64,000 nucleotides of DNA from Pirellulales bacterium. GTDB lineage: Bacteria; Planctomycetota; Planctomycetia; Pirellulales; JAEUIK01. The position numbers were made by a program, and so were the translations under genes. Below the pieces are notes generated by a model that did not search any database, was not told the DNA's origin, and saw nothing but the letters and a program-made list of their open reading frames with translations. The stretch covers positions 1-64,000 of the forward strand of contig JAIBBY010000005.1 of NCBI GenBank assembly GCA_019694455.1, in the 5' to 3' direction. Positions within the stretch are counted from its first letter, which is position 1. Each line of letters begins with the position of its first letter. This document shows positions 45,321 through 53,579 of this stretch, piece after piece.

Positions 45321-46368
45321 CCGTCGCGCGGTGTCGCTCGTCGAATTGATGATCGCCGTAGCGGCGTCATCGATGTTGATGGCGGGGCTGGCGTCCACGA
45401 TGTTCATTGCGCGGCAGTCAATTAACGTGGCTGCGGTGAATCCATCGATCGTCCGCGCGACAGCGGCCATGGAGGATCTGACGCACGATCTCATGTTCGC
45501 CGACGGCTTCAACGTGCGCACAACCACCGCCGTGGAATTCACCGTTCCTGACCGCACCGGTGATTCGAACGCAGAAACCATCCGTTACGAATGGTCGGGC
45601 AGTCCGGGCGCCCCGCTTTTGCGCCGCATCAACGGTGGTGACTGGGTCGAGACGGCCACTGCGCTCGAACTGCTGCAGCTCAGCTATCAACTGCGAACGG
45701 TCTCCACCTCCACAGGCGCTTCAAACCAATCGGCGGAAATGCGCTATGCGGAGGCCAACGCTCAGCAAAACCTGGTCAGCCATAATCTGACCAGCACCAC
45801 GCCGGTCGGCAATTATTTGATTCCCGTCTTGCCCGCCAACACCACCAGTTGGCGCATCAGCCGCGTGCAACTGCGACTCAAATCCGCCGGCGCGATCGAC
45901 GGTGTGGCGATGTTGCAGGTGCGCACCGCGATGGGAGGAGTAATGACGCCGACCAGCGTAGTGTTGGCCGACGCGACGATTTACGAGTCGCGGTTGACTA
46001 ACAATTACCTATGGCACGAATTTGTCTTTCGCGATAGCCCGGAAGTCGGCGCCGTGGTGTCGCAGTGTATCGTGATTGTCTGGGCCAAAGGAGCGACGGC
46101 CTGTTCATTGGAATATCGCAGTTCAGGCTGCAACAATCCCAATACCGGACTGTTGAAGAGCAGCGCCAACGGCTTGGTCTGGACCGCGCGAGCCGTCGAC
46201 TCGCTACAGATTCGAGTTTTTGGAACGGTGACCACTTCGACTCCCGCGGCCGCCAATAGCTTGTATCGGGTTAACCAGGTGGGAGTGCAGCTTCAGGTCG
46301 ATGGCGCCGACACGCGAGTCGAATCAACCATTCCGATTCTCAACGCGCCGGAGGTCCAGGGGACATGA
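45277..46368 (+). CDS. Prepilin-like protein with type IV pilin N-terminus
   Basis: The 363-residue protein has a class III leader. A basic tail ends in SRRA, then VSLVELMIAVAASSMLMAGLAST, with Glu at mature position 5. The processed protein would be a minor pilin or pseudopilin. The large C-terminal domain (about 330 residues) is beta-rich and contains two Cys (CIVIVWAKGATAC), perhaps a disulfide. It is large for a minor pilin and may be a tip or adhesin-like subunit. The start at 45277 lies inside the HD-GYP gene. The next gene is coupled by ATGA. Confidence 0.8.
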   Translation: MRAKSVNPHVCQSRSRRAVSLVELMIAVAASSMLMAGLASTMFIARQSINVAAVNPSIVRATAAMEDLTHDLMFADGFNVRTTTAVEFTVPDRTGDSNAETIRYEWSGSPGAPLLRRINGGDWVETATALELLQLSYQLRTVSTSTGASNQSAEMRYAEANAQQNLVSHNLTSTTPVGNYLIPVLPANTTSWRISRVQLRLKSAGAIDGVAMLQVRTAMGGVMTPTSVVLADATIYESRLTNNYLWHEFVFRDSPEVGAVVSQCIVIVWAKGATACSLEYRSSGCNNPNTGLLKSSANGLVWTARAVDSLQIRVFGTVTTSTPAAANSLYRVNQVGVQLQVDGADTRVESTIPILNAPEVQGT

Positions 46369-46865
46369 CGCGACGACGGGAAGGCCAGCGATCTGGCTTC
46401 AGCCTGGTGGAAGTCTGCTTCTCCACGGTGATCACCGGTGTGCTGCTGGTGTCGGCGCTTGAGGTCTTTCGATCCTCAGTCTTGACGGGCGTTCAGACTG
46501 CGCGACGCGGGCGTGCCGACGCGCTCGCCAACGATCTCTTAAGCGAGATACTGTCACAGCCATATGTCGACACAGCCGGAACCGGCCCGCTGGGCTGCGA
46601 CAGCGGCGAATCCTCAGTCAATCGCGGCGACTTCGACGATGTGGACGACTACCACAATTGGGACGAGTCGCCCCCGCAGTACAAAAATGGAACTACGCTG
46701 ACCTATTTGGAAGGCTGGCGCCGGCAGGTCTCAGTTCAATATGCTTCCGCCACCGATCCCAACGTTAACGTTGGTTCCGATCAAGGGCTGAAGCGTGTGA
46801 CGGTGACCATCAGCCGCCAGGGAGCCGTCCTCGCGACGGCCGTGGGTGTGCGCGCCAATATATGA
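46365..46865 (+). CDS. Minor pilin / pseudopilin (GspI/PilV-like)
   Basis: The 166-residue protein has the leader TRRREGQRSG followed by FSLVEVCFSTVITGVLLVSALEVF. The Gly/Phe cut site, Glu5 and the hydrophobic helix are all standard. The C-terminal part (about 55-166) is small, with LEGWRRQVSVQYA and LKRVTVTISRQGAVLATA, similar to GspI-type domains. It lies between two other pilus-like genes and overlaps both by ATGA-type junctions. Confidence 0.83.
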   Translation: MTRRREGQRSGFSLVEVCFSTVITGVLLVSALEVFRSSVLTGVQTARRGRADALANDLLSEILSQPYVDTAGTGPLGCDSGESSVNRGDFDDVDDYHNWDESPPQYKNGTTLTYLEGWRRQVSVQYASATDPNVNVGSDQGLKRVTVTISRQGAVLATAVGVRANI

Positions 46866-48139
46866 TGCCATCTACGCATACAACTTGGCTCGGCTCGTCA
46901 ATGCGCCGCAGGGGTGTCACGTATATCGCCGTGATGGGCACGGCCGTGCTCGTATCGCTGCTCACTGTCACGGGTTTGTCGGTGGCGCGACTAAAGAACC
47001 GCGCATTCCGCTCTGCCAATGAGGCATACGAAGCGCGCAGGTATGCGCAAGCCGGATTGCAAATGGGGCTCTTGAAGATCAAGCAAGACTCCAATTGGCG
47101 AACGCTCGTTCCCAATGGAGACTGGGCCGTCAATCGCGAGATTGGCGCCGGCACGGTCACACTCTCCGGCGCCGATCCGGTCGATAACAACATTGCCAAC
47201 TCGCAACTCAATCCACTGGTGCTCACCGCCAGTGGGCAAAAGGGAAGTGCGACGCAGAAACTGAAGATCACTCTTGTGCCGAATATGGTCCCCCTTGCCG
47301 CGCTCAACACTGCGCTGCATGCCGCTGGCACAGTTACGATCGACAATGGCGATTCAGCCGATCCCGACAACGGTCCGATCTCCACCAACGGGCAAATTGA
47401 CAACAACGGCGCGATTTATGGCGACGCTCATTGCCAAAGCTTCCTGAACGCCGGCTCGGTGTATGGCCAGCGCGTCACCGGCGCGCCGGCCAAGCCCATG
47501 CCAGACTCGACTGTGATACCAGCCTATATCGCTATGGCCACCGCAATCGGCAATCCGGGTGTCATCGAGCACCTGACACTCGCGCCGGGTCGCAACCCGA
47601 TCTCAGGTTCGCTCAACTCCGATGGCGTCTATTACATTAACGCCAGTTCGGGCGACTTGACGATCCGCAACTGCCGCATCAACGGCACGCTGATCGTTCG
47701 GCTAGGCATCGGACGCAAGTTGAAAATCGACAACGCCGTGTTAATGCACAACTATCGCCCCGACTTTCCCGTGCTGATTGTCGACGGCGACCAAGGTCTG
47801 GTTGAGATCTCGCTTGGCAGCACTCTCTTTGGCCTGTCAGAATTGTTGAACTTCACCAACTTCAATCCCAGCGGCGCCCCCTACAACGGCTACACCGATG
47901 GCCTGACGGACGACTTTTACCCCAACGAGATACAAGGGCTAGTACACAGTCGCAGCCCGATCACGTTCAAGGACTCGCCACGCATCAAGGGCGTGGTGCT
48001 TTGCGAAAGTTCCGTGAGCTTCGAGAGCTCCTGCAGCCTCATCCAAAACAGCGCCATCTATCGCAATCCGCCGTATCTCTATTGGACCATCGACGGCATG
48101 AAAGCCTTGCCGGGCGAGATCCGCCAATTGGTGGACTAG
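46862..48139 (+). CDS. PilX-like membrane-anchored protein of the pilin cluster
   Basis: The 425-residue protein starts with a basic tail (SSMRRRG) and one hydrophobic helix (TYIAVMGTAVLVSLLTVTGLSVARL). AFRSANEAYEARRYAQAGLQMGLLKI follows, the helix pattern of PilX-type and GspK-type proteins. The C-terminal part from about 150 is rich in Asn, Gly and Ser with regular strand-like segments and resembles a beta-helix (for example HLTLAPGRNPISGSLNSDGVYYI). No catalytic motif was seen. The gene closes the cluster, 43 bases from the convergent decarboxylase gene. Confidence 0.72.
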   Translation: MMPSTHTTWLGSSMRRRGVTYIAVMGTAVLVSLLTVTGLSVARLKNRAFRSANEAYEARRYAQAGLQMGLLKIKQDSNWRTLVPNGDWAVNREIGAGTVTLSGADPVDNNIANSQLNPLVLTASGQKGSATQKLKITLVPNMVPLAALNTALHAAGTVTIDNGDSADPDNGPISTNGQIDNNGAIYGDAHCQSFLNAGSVYGQRVTGAPAKPMPDSTVIPAYIAMATAIGNPGVIEHLTLAPGRNPISGSLNSDGVYYINASSGDLTIRNCRINGTLIVRLGIGRKLKIDNAVLMHNYRPDFPVLIVDGDQGLVEISLGSTLFGLSELLNFTNFNPSGAPYNGYTDGLTDDFYPNEIQGLVHSRSPITFKDSPRIKGVVLCESSVSFESSCSLIQNSAIYRNPPYLYWTIDGMKALPGEIRQLVD

Positions 48140-48182
48140 CGGCCGCTATCTGCTTCGGCGGTTGTTTATCGGTGAGGTCGAA

Positions 48183-49859
48183 CTACACGCGCTTGCTTAG
48201 CTTGTCGGCCAATCGATCGAGCGCCTTGCTGCGGTCTTCGACACCGATGTGCGCTTGAATCAAACTCATCCCCTTGCGATCGGCGAGCGCCGCGACCAGC
48301 GCTTGCTCAAACTCGTCCTCTGTGCGCACATCGTAGCCCGTTCCTCCCCCCAGTACTTCCGGCAGGCGGTGGTATCGCCAGGGGTGAATGTCGTTGAAAT
48401 CGCCGGGGTGCAAGAACCGCTCGGTGCCATATCCCTTGTTGTCGAGCACGATCACGATCGGATCGAAACCGTAGCGCACAATGGTCGATAGTTCCATGCC
48501 GGTCATCTGAAAAGCGCCGTCTCCCACGATGCAAATCACGCGCGTCGAGGAGCGCGCAAAACTGGCGCCCAGCGTCGCCGGCACAGCAAACCCCATCGAC
48601 GTGTAGTAGGCTGGGCTAATGAACTCTGTTCGCTGCCGAATCACCAGGTCGCTTGCGCCAAACAGCGCGTCGCCCACATCGGCGATGACAATCGTGTTGT
48701 CGTCCAAGGCGTCGTTCAACCGCCGGAACAAATTCGCGATTGTCAGCGCCGCCCCTGCTTGAGGCGCAAACGGCTTGCTGCTTGCGCCCGCGCGCGCCGG
48801 CAACCCGCGCTGCCCGGGCGCGGGTTTACGGGCCGTTAGCTCGCGAATGAAATCGCCTAGCAACACGTTGTCGAAGCGGTGATGTCGGATTTGCAGGGTC
48901 TCGCTGTTCGCGAGTATGCATCGATTCGGATCGAGCTTGGCAGTGAAGATTCCCAGGTTGATGTCGGTCATGAACTCGCCGAGCAAAATCACGCAGTCGC
49001 TGTCCTCCACGAACTGCGTCACTTCGTCGCGGCTCATGGCCCCTTCGTAAAGTCCCACGTACAGCGGATGCGTCTCGCTCACCGCGCTCTTGCCCAGCAA
49101 GGTGGCGGCAATCGGTATCTTCGACTGTTCCGCAAAGCCAGTCAGTCGATCGGCCAGCCCAAAGCGATGAATCTCCACCCCCGCGATAATCACGGGCCGC
49201 TCCGCGCGCGAGATCATCTGTGCCGCTTCGTCCACGGCTTCCGCCAGGGCCGCCGGTTCACTAGTGAGCGCGGGAAAGGCGTAACGGTAAGGAGTCTCCG
49301 GCACGGCGCGAACCATGTCGCGCGGAATCTCGATGTAGCCCGGCCGCTTGTAACGCGCCACGGCGTTGAGTACCCGGTCGATTTCACGAAAGGCCGTAAA
49401 CGGATCGTTCAGTTCCGTGGCTGCAACACAAATCTTTTCAAACACTTCGTACTGCGTGCGAAAATCGCGGACCCGATGGTGCAAAAGCGGGTTGTTCACC
49501 CGCTCCGCCAGGCCGGGCGATCCGGTGATCATCACCACCGGCGATTTCTCCGCGTAAGCGCCCGCGATCGAATTGCAAACACTCAACCCGCCGACGCAAT
49601 AGGTCACGCAGACGGCGCCCATGCCATGCACACGCGCATAGGCGTCGGCGGCAAAGCCCGCGTTGTCCTCCCGTGTGCAGCCAATCACCTGAATCGGGCT
49701 TTGACTCAACTGTGCGTAGAACGCCAGGATATAGTCTCCCGGTATCCCGAAGACATGGCCGATGCCGTAATCTTGCAGCCGACGAATTAGATAGTCGGCG
49801 ATAGTCACGCCCGATACGAATGGAACAGGAACGCCTCCGGCCGCCGCTTCAATCGTCAT
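48183..49859 (-). CDS. ThDP-dependent 2-oxo acid decarboxylase (pyruvate/indolepyruvate type)
   Basis: The 558-residue enzyme has the three ThDP domains. [17 protein letters not shown] and [18 protein letters not shown] carry the cofactor-activating Glu. The His-His pair LLHHRV near residue 125 marks decarboxylases of the PDC/IPDC type and separates them from acetolactate synthase. [29 protein letters not shown] is the ThDP-Mg motif. Substrate could be pyruvate, indolepyruvate, phenylpyruvate or branched keto acids. It is transcribed alone. Confidence 0.84.
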   Translation of the reverse strand: MTIEAAAGGVPVPFVSGVTIADYLIRRLQDYGIGHVFGIPGDYILAFYAQLSQSPIQVIGCTREDNAGFAADAYARVHGMGAVCVTYCVGGLSVCNSIAGAYAEKSPVVMITGSPGLAERVNNPLLHHRVRDFRTQYEVFEKICVAATELNDPFTAFREIDRVLNAVARYKRPGYIEIPRDMVRAVPETPYRYAFPALTSEPAALAEAVDEAAQMISRAERPVIIAGVEIHRFGLADRLTGFAEQSKIPIAATLLGKSAVSETHPLYVGLYEGAMSRDEVTQFVEDSDCVILLGEFMTDINLGIFTAKLDPNRCILANSETLQIRHHRFDNVLLGDFIRELTARKPAPGQRGLPARAGASSKPFAPQAGAALTIANLFRRLNDALDDNTIVIADVGDALFGASDLVIRQRTEFISPAYYTSMGFAVPATLGASFARSSTRVICIVGDGAFQMTGMELSTIVRYGFDPIVIVLDNKGYGTERFLHPGDFNDIHPWRYHRLPEVLGGGTGYDVRTEDEFEQALVAALADRKGMSLIQAHIGVEDRSKALDRLADKLSKRV

Positions 49860-50078
49860 GTCGGCTCCCGAAAATCCAAGTGGATATTGTACGCCGATGC
49901 TCCGGATCGGCTCGCCACAAATGAATTATCGCCAAAGGAGCAGTTGGGACAATGCGAAGCTCCAAGGGCAGCGGCATCTGACCATTGTGGTTCATGCATG
50001 AAAATCACGACCGCCGGCAGTATCATGCAGACCCGCTTAAAATAGAATCGCCTACCAACCCACTTTGCGGATGGCTCA

Positions 50079-51629
50079 ATGTACTCCTCTGCTATTCTCC
50101 AACAGCGAGCTTGGTTCGTTCTCGCAGCGCTGGCCACGTTTTGTCTTCAGTTTCATTTGGCAATGGCTGTTCAATTCCGCGCGGGCTGCGCGGCGATTGA
50201 TGTGTCGCCTCGCGTCTTGCCGGCGATTCGGAACGGCGGATTTCTGGAGGCCACCAGCAACCGGGTGGACGATCCACTGTATGCTCGTTGCCTCGTGCTG
50301 GCCGATGACCATTTGACGCTGGCAATCGTCGTGGTCGATTCTTGTATGATTCCGCGCGACATCTGCGACAAGATCAAAATTCGCGCTGAAGCGGCGACCG
50401 GCATACCCGCGAATCGCATCTTGATTGCGGCCACGCACACTCACAGCGCTCCGAGCTTGATGGATTTCTGTTTAGGCGCGCGTCAGGACGCCGCGTATGT
50501 CGAGTACTTTGTCCCTCGCGTGGCGGAAGGAATCACCCAGGCGCACGCGCTGCTCGCGCCCGCCCAAGCGGGTTGGTCAAAAACTACGGCGCCCGAGCAC
50601 ACGCACTGCCGCCGCTGGCTCGTGCGGCCGGAACACACCGCGGTCGATCCGTTTGGCGACAAGACAGTTCGCGCGATGATGCATCCCGGTTATCAGAACC
50701 CCACATATCTGTCCCCCGCCGGCCCGGTGGACGCCGATCTCACGCTGTTCAGCATCCAAACGATGGATAGTCGGCCATTGGCCGTGCTGGCGAACTTTTC
50801 GATGCACTATTTTGGCCACGGCGACGGGTTCTCGGCCGACTACTTTGGGGAGTTCGCTGGCTATCTCGAAGGCAAATTGCGGCGCGACGGCGCGATGCCG
50901 TTCGTCGGCATCATGTCGCAAGGAACCAGCGGCGATTTGCATTGGATGGATTATTCGCGTCCTCAGCGAATCGGCTATTCGCGCCAACAGTACGCCCAAG
51001 AACTCGGCGATCTGGCCCTGACCGCCTTGGGCCAAATCGCTTATCGCTCTGATGTCTCGCTGGCAATGGCAGAATCGAAGCTGACACTCGCGCGTCGCCT
51101 GCCCTCGCCAGAGCGAATCGAGCGGGCCGCAGCGATCAATCGTCAACGCGGCGAGCGACGCCCACAAGACTTGCCCGAGGTCTACGCCGAACAGGCGATC
51201 TGGATGCGCGATCATCCCAATACTGAACTGGTGCTGCAGGCCGTTCGCCTTGGCGAGTTGGGAATCGCGGCGATTCCCAACGAGGTCTTTTCGATTACCG
51301 GGTTGCGGCTCAAGGCGCAGTCGCCTTTCCAACCGCTCATGAACATGGAACTGGCCAATGGCGCCGAAGGCTACATTCCGCCACGCGAGCAGCATTTTTT
51401 GGGTGGCTACACCACCTGGCCTGCGCGCAGCGCCGGTCTGGAGGTCGACGCCGAATCGAAGATAATTGCCGCCCTGCTCGACCTGCTGGAACAAGTTTCG
51501 GGCGGCACACGGCGGCCCGCTCCTGCCGATGAAGACCTCTACACCGGGGATCAATTGGCGGCGCAAAGGAAGGCGGAGGCCGACGACAACAATCGCGAGA
51601 ATCGCGGCGCCGCGAACGTAACCAATTAG
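50079..51629 (+). CDS. Exported neutral ceramidase-like protein
   Basis: The 516-residue protein has a signal peptide (AWFVLAALATFCLQFHLAMA) and the N-terminal domain of neutral/alkaline ceramidases. FRAGCAAIDVSPRVLPAIRNGG opens it, and NRILIAATHTHSAPS carries the zinc-type His motif. Later landmarks are ANFSMHYFGHG and GIMSQGTSGDLHW. The C-terminal immunoglobulin-like domain of classic ceramidases is not visible. Ceramides are not known in most planctomycetes, so the true substrate may differ. The tail is charged and low-complexity. The end of the gene meets tsaB head to head, the stops overlapping by a few bases. Confidence 0.78.
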   Translation: MYSSAILQQRAWFVLAALATFCLQFHLAMAVQFRAGCAAIDVSPRVLPAIRNGGFLEATSNRVDDPLYARCLVLADDHLTLAIVVVDSCMIPRDICDKIKIRAEAATGIPANRILIAATHTHSAPSLMDFCLGARQDAAYVEYFVPRVAEGITQAHALLAPAQAGWSKTTAPEHTHCRRWLVRPEHTAVDPFGDKTVRAMMHPGYQNPTYLSPAGPVDADLTLFSIQTMDSRPLAVLANFSMHYFGHGDGFSADYFGEFAGYLEGKLRRDGAMPFVGIMSQGTSGDLHWMDYSRPQRIGYSRQQYAQELGDLALTALGQIAYRSDVSLAMAESKLTLARRLPSPERIERAAAINRQRGERRPQDLPEVYAEQAIWMRDHPNTELVLQAVRLGELGIAAIPNEVFSITGLRLKAQSPFQPLMNMELANGAEGYIPPREQHFLGGYTTWPARSAGLEVDAESKIIAALLDLLEQVSGGTRRPAPADEDLYTGDQLAAQRKAEADDNNRENRGAANVTN

Positions 51630-52327
51630 GCGCCGCCGCAACTTTCGTCGGCCTTCTCCTCGGCGGCGCTGCGACGATAGTAGTTCGGGGCAAGAGCCCA
51701 CAGGTCATCGCGTCGGCCAGCCATCCAATCGCGCGCCGCCAACTGTCCCACCGTGCTGGCCCGTGGATGCCACGTCCGGGGATCGGCCGGCGCGGAATGC
51801 GCGGGTAGTTGCTGACCGATCCGCTCCAGCATCGGCCCACTCACTCGCATTCCCGGCGCCAGCAACTGCAGCCAATCGTCGACGTTGATGATTGTCACGG
51901 GCGACAACTCTTGCAAGATCGCATCCGGCCGCCTCTCGTAACAAGAGCTAAACAATTGTTTTCGCTGCGCGTCGAAGACCACGGTCACGCAGCCCGGCTC
52001 AGTCAACGATTGCTCGGCGATCGCCTCTAGGGTGTTCACACCGAGCACGGCGCCTCCCGTAGCGTAGGCCCACGTCTTGGCGGTCATCACTCCCACGCGC
52101 AATCCGGTGAATGATCCGGGGCCAATAGCGACCGCAGTCAACTGCACGTCCGCCGAACGCCAGCCGACCTCGGCCAGCAACTGCTGGATCGCTGGCGCGA
52201 GCGATTGCGCGCTGCGCTGTCGAGGATCAAGCGCAGCTTCGTGCAGCAACTTTTTACCGGAAAGCGCCGCCACACTGCCGGCCGTGCCGGTCGTCTCCAG
52301 CGCCAAGATCCGCAGGTCGCCACTCAT
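51626..52327 (-). CDS. tsaB: tRNA threonylcarbamoyladenosine biosynthesis protein TsaB
   Basis: TsaB is the scaffold partner of TsaD in t6A37 formation on ANN-decoding tRNAs. The 233-residue protein has the actin-like start ILALETTGTAGSVAAL, then AVAIGPGSFTGLRVGVMTAKTWAYA, the TsaB hallmark, and TLEAIAEQSL and VVFDAQRKQLFSSCYE. It ends in YYRRSAAEEKADESCGGA. The ATG at 52327 overlaps the LmbE-like stop by ATGA. No tsaC, tsaD or tsaE is in the window. Confidence 0.9.
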   Translation of the reverse strand: MSGDLRILALETTGTAGSVAALSGKKLLHEAALDPRQRSAQSLAPAIQQLLAEVGWRSADVQLTAVAIGPGSFTGLRVGVMTAKTWAYATGGAVLGVNTLEAIAEQSLTEPGCVTVVFDAQRKQLFSSCYERRPDAILQELSPVTIINVDDWLQLLAPGMRVSGPMLERIGQQLPAHSAPADPRTWHPRASTVGQLAARDWMAGRRDDLWALAPNYYRRSAAEEKADESCGGA

Positions 52328-53097
52328 GGCGACCGCGCCTTCACAAACTCTGGCAGCAACTGCGCCAGCAGCGCGTCGTGCGGGTAGGGATGTCCCACGT
52401 GCTGACGAAACGCCTCGGCATGTACCGCACCACATTCCGTGCCGCGCGCGCGCGACCAGCGCTCCTGGCTCTCCAGATATTCGTCGACGCCATGCTGAGC
52501 CCGCAACCAACCGCGCTGGCTATCGTGGCAGGCCAGCATTTGGCGCTTGGTGTCGAACACACTCGTGACATCCACATAGAAGTCGGGCACGATGGCGTTG
52601 CCAAACAGGTCTTCGCCCTGCAACGGATCCACGTAATACAGGTGAGGAATCTTTGCTGTGGCAGCCGCCGGTTCCCATTGACGAGTCGCGTAGTTTGGGC
52701 AGCTTGCGTTGAATGCGGCGTCACGCACCAGGCGGCTGGTCGCTTCGTGGTCATCCATGTAGTCGACGGGGGGCGCAGTCAAGATGACATCTGGTCGCAA
52801 GCGCCGAACGAGTTCTGTGACTCGCCGTTTGGAGTCGTTGTCGATCACAATCGAAAGATCACGAAACTCCAAACAGCGGTATTCCGCGCCGATCAGTTCC
52901 GCCGCGCGACGCGCTTCCGCGCGTCGCACCGCCGCGATCTTATCCGGACCCAACTCGCGGCTACCACAATCGCCCGGCGTCATGGTGCCGATCGTTATCT
53001 GGTGGCCACGTGCGGCCAATAGCGCCAACGTGCCTGCGCATTGAAATTCCACATCGTCCGGATGGGCATGGATCGCTAGTACGCTCAAGGTTGTCAA
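52324..53097 (-). CDS. LmbE/PIG-L-type deacetylase
   Basis: The zinc-dependent N-deacetylase of GlcNAc-type substrates has 257 residues. AIHAHPDDVEFQCAGTL at the N-terminus has the HPDD zinc motif, TPGDCGSRELGP follows, and the later YMDDHEATSRLVRDAAF carries the third metal His. It resembles BshB1 in size and layout, but no other bacillithiol gene is near. No ATG is available. TTG at 53097 has GGAG at good spacing and gives MTTLSVLAIHAHPDD; TTG at 53088 is an alternative. The gene is coupled to tsaB by ATGA. Confidence 0.82.
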   Translation of the reverse strand: MTTLSVLAIHAHPDDVEFQCAGTLALLAARGHQITIGTMTPGDCGSRELGPDKIAAVRRAEARRAAELIGAEYRCLEFRDLSIVIDNDSKRRVTELVRRLRPDVILTAPPVDYMDDHEATSRLVRDAAFNASCPNYATRQWEPAAATAKIPHLYYVDPLQGEDLFGNAIVPDFYVDVTSVFDTKRQMLACHDSQRGWLRAQHGVDEYLESQERWSRARGTECGAVHAEAFRQHVGHPYPHDALLAQLLPEFVKARSP

Positions 53098-53138
53098 ATC
53101 GCGACTCCGCTTTTGAGCCGATAGTGCCCCGGCTGAGT

Positions 53139-53459
53139 TTAGTGGGGAGAATGGAAATTCGCGACTACTACCACCCAGGACGCTATGATGGCCACAAGTT
53201 CGCCCAGCAGCACGGCGGCGCCCAGCGGCATGGACAGGCGAAATGCCGTCACTGCCAATCGCGCCGCCCAGAAAATGGCGACTACTAACGCCGCTACTCC
53301 GCCAATACCCCCTCGCGATACCCATAGCCCGCCAGCCACCAACAATGGCGGACCGGGTAGCGAGGCGGCCATTACCGCTGCCTTGAGATAACTTGGCAAC
53401 GAACTATTCGTGTCCCCGACTGGCGCTAAATACGGATTGTCGTCGCTTCCGGGATGCAT
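53139..53459 (-). CDS. Small membrane protein with NPYLAP N-terminus
   Basis: The 106-residue protein begins MHPGSDDNPYLAPVGD and has three hydrophobic segments (AAVMAASLPGPPLLVAGGLWV, GGVAALVVAIFWAARLAVTAF, LGAAVLLGELVAIIASWVVVVA). The start matches that of the 6629-7066 protein in kind, suggesting a shared N-terminal signal or fold in this lineage. Function is unknown. The gene lies 41 bases upstream of the LmbE gene and could share its transcript. The ATG at 53459 has no ribosome site. Confidence 0.65.
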   Translation of the reverse strand: MHPGSDDNPYLAPVGDTNSSLPSYLKAAVMAASLPGPPLLVAGGLWVSRGGIGGVAALVVAIFWAARLAVTAFRLSMPLGAAVLLGELVAIIASWVVVVANFHSPH

Positions 53460-53579
53460 GACAGGCTTTGCTGTAAGGTTGCCAACCTCAACTCTGCATG
53501 GAAATATTGGACCAACAATGCCATACTATCCAGTTCTGTCTTCGGCACGAACCATTCGAGAGGACAACTGTCACCAGGC

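Noticed and set aside
52324-53097. Bacillithiol pathway gene bshB
   Set aside because: The LmbE motifs fit, but no bshA, bshC or other thiol gene is in the window, so the specific name is not supported.
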